Source of the DNA: Actinomycetes bacterium
GTDB taxonomy: Bacteria > Actinomycetota > Acidimicrobiia > Acidimicrobiales > RAAP-2
Direction of reading: 5' to 3'
DNA length: 12,635 nt
Assembly: GCA_021795095.1 (NCBI GenBank)
Contig: JAJYPU010000045.1
Span: 1-12,635 of the forward strand
The stretch's first letter is position 1. Each line of letters opens with the position of its first letter. Shown here in pieces: positions 6,532 through 12,614 of this stretch. The position numbers and the translations under genes are program-made. Below the pieces are notes generated by a model. The model was not told where the DNA came from. It ran no database searches and was given only the letters and a program-made list of their open reading frames with translations.

Positions 6532-8165
6532 GAACTGAGCCCCTCGGAGAGCCCGGCCGCCGCGAATTCTCGCGCGACGAGCTCGGCGTACGCGGCGACC
6601 TGGGCTCGGGTCTGCTCGTCGCTCCAGGCGAAGTCAGACGCGACTATTTCGGCGATCCGAGGTGCCGCGGCCAAGGTGGCCCGCGCGTCGTGCAGGTGGG
6701 CCCGCGTGCGCCGTGTGAGCAAGTCGAGAAGTGACTCGGCCATCTCGAATCGGACGCTGTAGATGAACTCAGCGAGCACGTAGGGCTGGTTGACGATGGG
6801 CGTGTCGGCGAGGGTGGGGTCGTCGGCGATCATCGCGAGCATTACGAGAGCGTCTTCTCCGTAGCGCCGGTAGAGGTGGGTTTCGAGATCGGTTGTCGGC
6901 CGCCACGGACCCGTGCCGTGGAAGCGCAGATGTTTCGTGCGCACCGGCGAGCGTCCGACGTACCGTCCGGCCGTGTCCACGGCGTCCTCGGCCATTTGAC
7001 GGTACGTCGTCCATTTGCCCCCGGTGACGTGGACGACCGCGTCACCGGTGTCGATGACGCGGTGACGACGTGAGAGATCCGCGGTGCGCTGGGAGAGCGT
7101 CTTGCCCTCGGGCGGTGCCAGCAGGGGTCGCAAGCCCGCCCAGACGCCGGTGACATCGTCGACGGTGAGCGCAGAATCCGTCGAGGCGTTGACGGCTTCG
7201 AGCAGATAGGCGACGTCGTCGGGGCTGCACATCGGGTCGTTGAGTTCGCCGTCGTAGGCGGTGTCGGTCGTGCCGACGAAGGTGTATGGCGCGTCCTCGA
7301 AGGGCACGACGAAGATACTGCGATGGTCGTCGGGCACGGCGAACACCGCAGCAACCTCCGCGGGCAGTCGATCGCGCGACACCGAGACGTGCACCCCCTT
7401 GGCCGGGGTGATGACGGCGGACGGGGTTCCGTTCGCCATCGCGATCACCTGGTCGGCCCAGACACCGGTCGCGTTGATGACACAACGGGTCGAAATGGCG
7501 AGGCTCTCGCCGGTTCGTTCGTCGCGCGCCTGAACCGTGCGCACTCGACCGTTAGTGTCGTGCTCCATCGAGATCGCTCGAACGTAGTTCGCGACATCGG
7601 CCCCGTGGTCGAGCGCTGCGGTTCGAGCCGCGAGCAGTGCCACGCGCGCGTCGTCGCCGCGCGCGTCGTAGTAGAGGAAGCCCGCCACGAGCCGGTCGGC
7701 GCGAAGCGTCGGCAGATACTCGATGGCCTCGGCACGATCGATCTTGCGGTACCGATGGCCGATCCGCCAACCACCGGCCCAGTCGTAGAAGCGAAGCGCG
7801 GTGGCGTACCCCTTGGCGAGGGCCCGGGAAGCAACGCCGTTCGAGCCGAAGAGCGGAATGAGGAAGGGGAGTGGCCGCACGAGGAATGGGGCATTCTCCA
7901 GCAGTCGTTGGCGTTCGCGGAGGTTTTCGTGGACCAGACGGAACTCCTTTTGCTGGAGGTAACGCAGACCACCGTGGACCATCTTGGAGGACTTGGAACT
8001 CGTGCCCGATCCGATGTCGTCGGCGTCGATGAGTGCCACGCGAAATCCACGTGACGCGGCATCCAGCGCCACCCCGGCACCGGTCATGCCGGCACCGATC
8101 ACGACGATGTCGTAGCGCGTTGAACCCAGTGCGAGAATGGCATCGCGGCGCGTGAAAGAAGACAT
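6528..8165 (-). CDS. glpD: Glycerol-3-phosphate dehydrogenase, FAD-dependent (GlpD family)
   Basis: This 545-residue flavoenzyme should oxidise sn-glycerol 3-phosphate to dihydroxyacetone phosphate at the membrane surface and pass electrons to quinone. The FAD Rossmann motif is IVVIGAGMTGAG (20-31). It is followed by the GlpD signature from GTSSKSSK to HGGLRYL (54-70) and then EFRLVHENLRER. Further family blocks are YYDARGDDAR, INATGVWAD, FVGTTDTAYDG, AGLRPL and TGGKWTTYR, and a C-terminal DAO_C helical domain. It is somewhat longer than E. coli GlpD (501). The ATG at 8165 is chosen because the FAD motif begins about 20 residues later. The frame stays open for a further 132 codons upstream, but that stretch has no family features and would run through the start of the divergent racemase gene. 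There is no clear ribosome-binding site. It is the first gene of the operon with the FAD oxidase and the kinase. GlpD relatives acting on other polyol phosphates exist, for example EryB. Confidence 0.92.
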   Translation of the reverse strand: MSSFTRRDAILALGSTRYDIVVIGAGMTGAGVALDAASRGFRVALIDADDIGSGTSSKSSKMVHGGLRYLQQKEFRLVHENLRERQRLLENAPFLVRPLPFLIPLFGSNGVASRALAKGYATALRFYDWAGGWRIGHRYRKIDRAEAIEYLPTLRADRLVAGFLYYDARGDDARVALLAARTAALDHGADVANYVRAISMEHDTNGRVRTVQARDERTGESLAISTRCVINATGVWADQVIAMANGTPSAVITPAKGVHVSVSRDRLPAEVAAVFAVPDDHRSIFVVPFEDAPYTFVGTTDTAYDGELNDPMCSPDDVAYLLEAVNASTDSALTVDDVTGVWAGLRPLLAPPEGKTLSQRTADLSRRHRVIDTGDAVVHVTGGKWTTYRQMAEDAVDTAGRYVGRSPVRTKHLRFHGTGPWRPTTDLETHLYRRYGEDALVMLAMIADDPTLADTPIVNQPYVLAEFIYSVRFEMAESLLDLLTRRTRAHLHDARATLAAAPRIAEIVASDFAWSDEQTRAQVAAYAELVAREFAAAGLSEGLSS

Positions 8166-8175
8166 GGCGCCATGT
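8162..8175. promoter_or_regulatory. 14-bp perfect palindrome over the glpD start codon
   Basis: ACATGGCGCCATGT is its own reverse complement and contains the glpD ATG (8163-8165 on the minus strand). It could be an operator controlling the operon, or an RNA hairpin masking the start. No regulator gene is adjacent. The palindrome is certain; the function is a guess. Confidence 0.3.
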
Positions 8176-8189
8176 TGGCACACGAACAC

Positions 8190-8200
8190 CAAGTAACTTG
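8190..8200. promoter_or_regulatory. Palindrome CAAGTAACTTG in the glpD/racemase divergent region
   Basis: This 11-bp palindrome has CAAGT and ACTTG arms around a central A and lies 25-35 bp upstream of the glpD start. It is the most AT-rich part of the 186-bp divergent spacer (8166-8351), where promoters for both directions must lie. It may be an operator half-site pair. I see no consensus promoter for either gene. Confidence 0.25.
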
Positions 8201-8351
8201 CGTGATGTGGAGTTTGGACGCACCGTTTCTGGGCTGGACATCCGATGACCGTCGAGGTGCGATCTCGCACGAGGGTTGTTCGCGCCCGATCTCGACGGGA
8301 GTGCGCGTCGAGATCGCATACAGCGACGCGCCAGATCTGGACGGCGCGACG

Positions 8352-9515
8352 ATGACGGGCCCACTCACCGGCCTGAAGGTCATCGAGTTGGCCGGAATTG
8401 GGCCCGGTCCTTACGCCTGCATGTTGTTGGCCGATCTCGGCGCCGACGTGCTGCGACTGGAACGTGGTGCTATTGACGCCAAGGATGCCTTCACCTGGGA
8501 CCTGCTGGCCCGTTCGCGGCCGTCGGTCGCCGTCGACTTGAAGTGCGAGGCGGGACGCCAACTCGTCCTGCGACTCTGCGAGCAGGCGGACGTGCTCATC
8601 GAGGGGTTTCGCCCGGGGGTGGCAGAGCGCCTCGGTGTCGGGCCGTCAGACGTCGCCGCTCGCAATGCACGCCTCGTGTACGGACGGATCACGGGTTACG
8701 GACAAGAGGGTCAACTAGCTCAGCGCGCAGGTCACGACATCAACTACATCGCGCTGTCGGGTGCGCTTTGGCCGATTGGTCGAGTCGGCGAGCGACCCGT
8801 GCCGCCGCTCAACCTCGTGGGGGACTTCGGAGGGGGCTCGATGTTCCTGCTCTTCGGGGTGCTGGCGGCGGTATTGCACGCGCGGGTGACGGGCGAAGGT
8901 CAAGTTGTCGACGCGGCGATGGTCGACGGTTCAGCGTCGATGATGACCATGACCCACGCATTTGAGAACCTCGGCTACTGGACTGAGGAGCGCGGCGTCA
9001 ACATCCTCGATTCTGGGGCCCCGTTTTATGACGTCTACGAGACCCTCGACCACCGGTTCGTCGCCGTCGGTGCGATCGAGCCCCAGTTCTACGCGGAGCT
9101 CGTTCGTGGGCTTGCGCTCGATGCCTCGACGTTGGCACCGCAGATGGATCGTGCATCGTGGCCCGAAATGAAAGAGCGGTTCGCGGCGGTGTTCGCGACC
9201 AAGACGCGCGACGAGTGGGAGGGGGTTTTCGCGGGCACGGACGCCTGCGTCACGCCGGTCCTCTCACCTCGCGAAGCGGCGGCGCACCCCGTCAACGTCG
9301 AGCGAGCGGTCTTTGATGTTGACGGCACCGTTCAGCCCAACCCCGTGCCGAGATTCTCTAAGACACCGGGCACAATCGGCGACCCGCCCGGCCTAGCGGG
9401 GTCGGGCACACGCGAGGGCCTCACCCGGTGGGGGATCGCTGGGGATGACTTCGAGGCATTCCGTCTGGCGGGTGCGTTCGGGGAGTCGACGACGGCGAAC
9501 GACGGACCGATCTGA
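8352..9515 (+). CDS. Alpha-methylacyl-CoA racemase (CaiB/BaiF CoA-transferase superfamily)
   Basis: This 387-residue protein closely resembles the M. tuberculosis racemase MCR. That enzyme interconverts 2R- and 2S-methylacyl-CoA thioesters so that methyl-branched fatty acids or sterol side chains can enter beta-oxidation. The start MTGPLTGLKVIELAGIGPGP is the conserved family N-terminus, which fixes the ATG at 8352. An in-frame GTG at 8301 and a longer open frame upstream add no family sequence. ADVLIEGFRPGV is the shared CoA-transferase motif. The MCR catalytic pair appears as H128 in AGHDINYI and D158 in LVGDFGGGS, and the supporting Glu as E243 in AIEPQF. The absence of the Asp nucleophile of formyl-CoA transferases, and the match around His/Asp, favour racemase over transferase. 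It is transcribed alone, divergent from glpD and convergent with the RAM-domain gene. Confidence 0.92.
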   Translation: MTGPLTGLKVIELAGIGPGPYACMLLADLGADVLRLERGAIDAKDAFTWDLLARSRPSVAVDLKCEAGRQLVLRLCEQADVLIEGFRPGVAERLGVGPSDVAARNARLVYGRITGYGQEGQLAQRAGHDINYIALSGALWPIGRVGERPVPPLNLVGDFGGGSMFLLFGVLAAVLHARVTGEGQVVDAAMVDGSASMMTMTHAFENLGYWTEERGVNILDSGAPFYDVYETLDHRFVAVGAIEPQFYAELVRGLALDASTLAPQMDRASWPEMKERFAAVFATKTRDEWEGVFAGTDACVTPVLSPREAAAHPVNVERAVFDVDGTVQPNPVPRFSKTPGTIGDPPGLAGSGTREGLTRWGIAGDDFEAFRLAGAFGESTTANDGPI

Positions 9516-9560
9516 TCGAAATCGGATCGTGCGGCGACTCGTCGCGGATACTGCACATGA

Positions 9561-9592
9561 ATCGACGGGACGGTGTCAGTCCGCCCGTCGAT
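9561..9592. terminator. Strong hairpin, likely terminator of the racemase gene
   Basis: ATCGACGGG (9561-9569) pairs exactly with CCCGTCGAT (9584-9592). Inside it, CGG (9571-9573) pairs with CCG (9581-9583). This gives a 12-bp stem with one bulged A and a 7-nt loop, 45 nt after the racemase stop. No T-tract follows, as is common for actinobacterial terminators. It reads the same on both strands and may also stop transcription coming from the right. Confidence 0.6.
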
Positions 9593-9694
9593 GCATGCAG
9601 CGTCTCCGTCGGGTCAATCAAGCGATGTCTGAGCGGTATCGCACGCAGCGCGTCGTACTCGGTGCAAGTCCGTCACCGCGCAAGCCACCCACCA

Positions 9695-9708
9695 GTCGTG
9701 TTCACGAC
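9695..9708 (-). terminator. Short hairpin after the RAM-domain gene
   Basis: GTCGTG and CACGAC are exact inverted repeats around TT, giving a 5-bp stem with a 4-nt loop. The hairpin begins 17 nt past the RAM-domain gene's stop codon. It may act as a weak terminator together with a second small hairpin, CGGTG/CACCG (9660-9678). The rest of the 9516-9725 gap holds no gene I can support. Confidence 0.3.
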
Positions 9709-9725
9709 CTACTTGGTCACTACAG

Positions 9726-9962
9726 CTAGATGTTGACCACGGGGCATGTGAGCGTTCGGGTTATCCCCGGTACCCGCTGAATCGCGCCAACGATGAACTT
9801 GCCGAGGTCATCGACACTCTCGGCCTCGCAGCGGACGATGACGTCGTAGGGACCGGTCACTTCGAATGACTCGATGACGCCCGGAACGGCCCGGGTCGCC
9901 GTGACCACGTTCTCACTGGAGCCGATTTCGGACTGAATCAAGATGTAGGCCTGAACCGCCAT
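9726..9962 (-). CDS. Stand-alone Lrp/AsnC ligand-binding (RAM) domain protein
   Basis: This 78-residue protein consists only of the alpha-beta RAM domain found at the C-terminus of Lrp/AsnC regulators, where it binds amino acids and drives oligomerisation. The start MAVQAYILIQ is the first strand, the ENVVTATRAVPGVIESFEVTGPYDVIV stretch (split here as ENVVTATRAVPGV at 17-29 and VTGPYDVIV at 35-43) is the core of the fold, and VDDLGKFIVGAIQRVPGI is the second helix. There is no helix-turn-helix, so it cannot bind DNA by itself in the usual way. It may bind a small ligand or mix with full-length Lrp proteins. A good ribosome-binding site (GGGAAAGG) lies 7 nt before the ATG. It sits 54 bp downstream of the 71-residue gene on the same strand and may be co-transcribed with it. 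Confidence 0.9.
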   Translation of the reverse strand: MAVQAYILIQSEIGSSENVVTATRAVPGVIESFEVTGPYDVIVRCEAESVDDLGKFIVGAIQRVPGITRTLTCPVVNI

Positions 9963-10016
9963 GGTGAACCTTTCCCTGTCGCGTTCATCTATCTTGCCCG
10001 GTTTCGTCCTACGGCG

Positions 10017-10232
10017 CTAATCCCCGCGGAAACGACGGCCTATATGCCACTGGAAGCAGTAATCGCAGCGGTACGAATTCAAGTCAACGCCGTTGAGCGT
10101 CCAGGCGAGCTGAGCCGCGCTTTGGGCTTCGGCCTGGGTCCGGTAGGGCTGTTTGGGCGTCCCATCACGCGTGAAATGGGACGCGACGCGGCCGACCGGC
10201 CGCGTGGAAGGTCGTCGGCGGCGTCGCGGCAT
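10017..10232 (-). CDS. Small conserved-looking protein with CxxCxxWH motif
   Basis: This 71-residue basic protein has an Arg-rich start (MPRRRRRP), a helix RTQAEAQSAAQLAWTLNG, and a C-terminal YRCDYCFQWHIGR with C56, C59 and H63. The helix followed by Y-x-C-x2-C-x2-W-H resembles small actinobacterial and phage proteins with half a zinc ribbon, so metal or nucleic-acid binding is possible. I do not know its function. It begins 43 bp from the divergent DUF3039 gene. No Shine-Dalgarno is visible, but TAGTCT (10242-10247, minus strand) lies 9 nt before the ATG, which would suit a leaderless mRNA. The motif and the shared promoter region argue that the gene is real. Confidence 0.65.
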   Translation of the reverse strand: MPRRRRRPSTRPVGRVASHFTRDGTPKQPYRTQAEAQSAAQLAWTLNGVDLNSYRCDYCFQWHIGRRFRGD

Positions 10233-10261
10233 GACGCTATGAGACTAGCGACGACGGTCGG

Positions 10262-10267
10262 TATCAT
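10262..10267 (+). promoter_or_regulatory. Candidate -10 box for a leaderless DUF3039 transcript
   Basis: TATCAT ends 8 nt before the GTG start at 10276, with no Shine-Dalgarno between. A transcript starting 7-9 nt after this box would begin at or next to the start codon, a common arrangement in Actinobacteria. No clear -35 box is seen at the usual spacing. Confidence 0.35.
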
Positions 10268-10275
10268 ACGTATCT

Positions 10276-10551
10276 GTGAGCAATGCCGACACCGAGATCC
10301 GCGAAACGACCACACCTATCACGGACGACGGCGACCACGACCGGTTCGCCCACTTGGTCTTGGAGGGCTACACGCCTGAGGGTGGCGAGTTCGTTCCGAT
10401 TGGCAACTCCGTGGTCGAAGGAATCATCAACGCCACCCCCGTCACTGCGCTGTGCGGCAAGGTCTGGGTTCCGGGCCGCGACCCGAAGAAGTACCCGATC
10501 TGTCCGACGTGCAAGGAGATCGCGGCTTCGTTCGGGTGGACGCCTTCGTAA
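10276..10551 (+). CDS. DUF3039 domain-containing protein
   Basis: This 91-residue protein belongs to the actinobacterial DUF3039 family. The first 20 residues are acidic and variable. The conserved part runs from RFAHLV (23-28) to the end and includes TALCGKVWVPGRDPKKYPICPTCKE. C60, C76 and C79, probably with H26, could form a zinc site. The function of the family is not known to me, and the small zinc-ribbon look suggests a binding or accessory role. The GTG start is preceded by a -10-like TATCAT and no Shine-Dalgarno. The amidotransferase gene begins 34 bp downstream on the same strand, so they are likely co-transcribed. Confidence 0.9.
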   Translation: MSNADTEIRETTTPITDDGDHDRFAHLVLEGYTPEGGEFVPIGNSVVEGIINATPVTALCGKVWVPGRDPKKYPICPTCKEIAASFGWTPS

Positions 10552-10585
10552 GTCCGCCGATGTACGCGAACGTGTTGGTTTGACG

Positions 10586-11293
10586 GTGACTCGCGCCCTC
10601 ATTCTGCGCCATCACGGAGAAGACAACCCTGGTCTCATCGGTAAGGCGTTGGCGTCACGCGGCTTCGAGTTGTCGGTGCTGCTCTTTAACGAGGCGAGTC
10701 CAACCCCGGCACTCGACGGAGTTGACCTCGTGGTGATACTCGGGTCGAGTTCGGCCGTCTACGACCCGGACGTCGAACGGGCATGGTTCGCTCGCGAACT
10801 CGCGCTCATCGAGGAGGCCGACCGGCGAGGGATCACGGTCTTCGGTATCTGCTTTGGTGCTCAGGCACTCTGTCGGTACTTCGGTGGTGTGGTCGGACCA
10901 GGGAACGAACCGGAGATTGGTTGGCACTTCGTCGAGCCGACGCCCGGTTCTCCCATCGGACTTGGGCCATGGTTCGAATACCACTTTGACGTGTGCCGCT
11001 TGCCCGCGATCGCCACGCTGTGGGCGACGTCGAGTCGTTGCGTGCAGGCGTTCTCCATTGGCCGACACGTCGGCGTGCAGTTTCACCCCGAGATCGATGC
11101 GGCGCAACTACGCGACTGGTTCGAGGCGGGTGGCGATGATGCCCGCTCCCTGGGCTATGACCCGACGGCCCTCATCACGCAGACAGCAGAGGAAGAGCCC
11201 CGGGCGCGAGAGCGAGCACAGGAACTCATGGGCGTGGTCCTCGCCCACGCGAGGAGCTACGACCGCGCGGTCGGACCCGACGCGACCGTGTGA
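10586..11293 (+). CDS. Class I glutamine amidotransferase-like protein (GMP synthase GATase family)
   Basis: This 235-residue protein has the class I (triad) glutamine amidotransferase fold, which releases ammonia from glutamine. The oxyanion strand is VVILGSSSAVYD (49-60). The nucleophile elbow is GICFGAQALCRYFGG with C89, and the triad is completed by H167 and E169 in GVQFHPEID. All three catalytic residues are present. There is no synthetase domain and no obvious partner gene, so the acceptor is unknown. Free-standing relatives include gamma-glutamyl hydrolase-like and GMP-synthase-like proteins. The C-terminal 65 residues hold a charged helix (EEEPRARERAQEL). The GTG at 10586 is chosen because TRALILRHH is the first strand of the fold. 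The open frame continues further upstream but there it runs through the DUF3039 gene in another frame. An in-frame TTG at 10580 is an alternative. No Shine-Dalgarno is seen. Confidence 0.88.
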   Translation: MTRALILRHHGEDNPGLIGKALASRGFELSVLLFNEASPTPALDGVDLVVILGSSSAVYDPDVERAWFARELALIEEADRRGITVFGICFGAQALCRYFGGVVGPGNEPEIGWHFVEPTPGSPIGLGPWFEYHFDVCRLPAIATLWATSSRCVQAFSIGRHVGVQFHPEIDAAQLRDWFEAGGDDARSLGYDPTALITQTAEEEPRARERAQELMGVVLAHARSYDRAVGPDATV

Positions 11294-11387
11294 GGTTACC
11301 TGGCGCGAGTGTGGCACTGAGGGGGCGATGACGATCGTCGTCGCTGCATCCACCGTCTCCGTGGTGTGCCGACCGGGGTGGTCTCGG

Positions 11388-11393
11388 TAGGAT
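11388..11393 (+). promoter_or_regulatory. Candidate -10 box for a leaderless methyltransferase transcript
   Basis: TAGGAT lies 6 nt before the GTG start at 11400, with no Shine-Dalgarno between, so transcription could start at the start codon itself. The rest of the 106-bp gap (11294-11399) holds only a 20-codon frame and small GC-rich inverted repeats. Confidence 0.4.
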
Positions 11394-11399
11394 ACGGCG

Positions 11400-12614
11400 G
11401 TGTTCGAGCCCACCGACGAAGAGATAGTCCGTATTGAGCGACCCGCCACGGGAGGGGGCGTCGGCCGACTCAGCGACGGACTCGTCGTGTTCGTACGTGA
11501 CAGCCTGCCCGGTGAGCTGGTCGCGGTGAGTGTTGGCGAACGGACCACGTCCTTCGCTCGCGCGGTTGCGCGACGGGTCCTTGAACCGAGTGCGGACCGG
11601 GTGACGGCGCCCTGTCGGTTCTCGGGTGCCGGGGGGTGTGGCGGGTGCGATCTCCAACACGCGTCCGTCGCGGGACAGGCGTCATGGAAGGAGTCAATCG
11701 TCACCGAACAACTCCGACGTATCGCCGGAATCGACTACTCGCCGGCGTTGGTGCACGCGCCGTCGCCCGCCCATGGCAGCCGGACTCGCTTGCGTTGTGC
11801 GGTGGACGGCGACGGCCGATTGGCTCTGCGCGCGAGCCGCTCGCACTCGCTGGTCGCGATCAATCCCTGCTGGCTCGTGGACTCACGCGCCCAGGAAGCG
11901 TTCAGCACTGAATGGACACGAGCTGACGAGGTCGAGTTGCGGGCCATCGGCGACGCGCCGCCCTTCGCCGTGGTCAAGCGTCGCGTTGGTCGCACGGCTC
12001 GCTTCGAGGTCTGTGACCTGCGGGGCCACCGGATTGATCCGGCACCTTTCTCGCGGGTCGCCGTCGGCGATACGTTCTACAACGTCTCGCCCCAGTCGTT
12101 CTGGCAGTCGCACATTGACGCTCCGTCCATGCTCCTCGGGCGGGTGTTATCACTATCGAACGTTCAGCGAGGCGACCGGGTCGTCGATCTCTACAGTGGC
12201 GTCGGGTTGTTCACGGTGGCGCTGGCGGTGGCCGTTGGCACCACCGGGCGAGTCGTGGGAGTCGAGTCTTCGCCGCACGCCGTACGTGACGCACGTGAGA
12301 ATGGTGCCGGTCACAGCCAACTCCGGGTTCGCCAGACGATGGTCACTGCAGATGTCGTGCGCAACCTGGTCGATCCGAACGACATCGTGGTCGTCGACCC
12401 ACCGCGAGCCGGGCTGGCCAAGGGCGTGGCTGCGGCGATTGCAGATCGGCGCCCGCGCCGCATCGTCTACGTGTCGTGTGACGCGGCGACGTTTGCCCGA
12501 GATCTTAAAGTCTTCTTATCGAGTGGTTTTTCGGTCTCCCATATGGAGATCCTCGACCTTTTCCCCATGACCGAGCACGTCGAGCTGATTTCGCTCCTTG
12601 ACATCGCCCCCTAG
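11400..12614 (+). CDS. Class I SAM-dependent RNA m5U methyltransferase (TrmA/RlmC/RlmD family)
   Basis: This 404-residue enzyme should methylate C5 of a uridine in 23S rRNA or tRNA. The N-terminal 60 residues fit a TRAM RNA-binding domain (GGGVGRLSDGLVVFVRDSLPG, written here as GGGVGRLSDG at 18-27 and VVFVRDSLPG at 29-38). Four cysteines for a [4Fe-4S] cluster are present: C72, C80 and C83 in the CxnCGGCDLQH pattern, and C157 in INPCWL. The Rossmann part carries the QSFWQ segment (232-236), SAM motif VVDLYSGVGLF, DPPRAGL (333-339), nucleophile C360 in YVSCDAATFARDL, and the general base E392 in DLFPMTEHVELI. All catalytic residues are kept. Which uridine is modified cannot be read from the sequence. 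The GTG start follows a -10-like TAGGAT at leaderless spacing. It may also be transcribed with the amidotransferase 106 bp upstream. Confidence 0.92.
   Translation: MFEPTDEEIVRIERPATGGGVGRLSDGLVVFVRDSLPGELVAVSVGERTTSFARAVARRVLEPSADRVTAPCRFSGAGGCGGCDLQHASVAGQASWKESIVTEQLRRIAGIDYSPALVHAPSPAHGSRTRLRCAVDGDGRLALRASRSHSLVAINPCWLVDSRAQEAFSTEWTRADEVELRAIGDAPPFAVVKRRVGRTARFEVCDLRGHRIDPAPFSRVAVGDTFYNVSPQSFWQSHIDAPSMLLGRVLSLSNVQRGDRVVDLYSGVGLFTVALAVAVGTTGRVVGVESSPHAVRDARENGAGHSQLRVRQTMVTADVVRNLVDPNDIVVVDPPRAGLAKGVAAAIADRRPRRIVYVSCDAATFARDLKVFLSSGFSVSHMEILDLFPMTEHVELISLLDIAP

Noticed and set aside
8172..8351. 60-codon upstream extension of the racemase
   Set aside because: The family N-terminus MxGPLxGL begins at 8352; the upstream part has no match and overlaps the region needed for promoters.
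8166..8561. 132-codon N-terminal extension of glpD
   Set aside because: It has no family sequence, and it runs across the promoter region and the conserved N-terminus of the divergent racemase. The FAD motif starts properly after the ATG at 8165.
9610..9690. tRNA-like stretch (GAGCGGTA followed by GGTGCAAGTCC and later ACCA)
   Set aside because: The D-arm and T-arm stems do not pair (only three T-stem pairs), and no acceptor stem forms, so no cloverleaf can be drawn.
10283..10585. Long N-terminal extension of the amidotransferase
   Set aside because: It reads through the DUF3039 gene in another frame and is Arg/Ser-rich; the GATase fold starts at 10586.
11370..11388. Imperfect hairpin CCGACC/GGTCTCGG before the methyltransferase
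   Set aside because: The stem is short with a 2-nt bulge and no T-tract, and it abuts the likely -10 box; chance is as likely in GC-rich DNA.
11328..11390. 20-codon frame in the gap before the methyltransferase
   Set aside because: It is too short, has no ribosome-binding site and shows no recognisable features.
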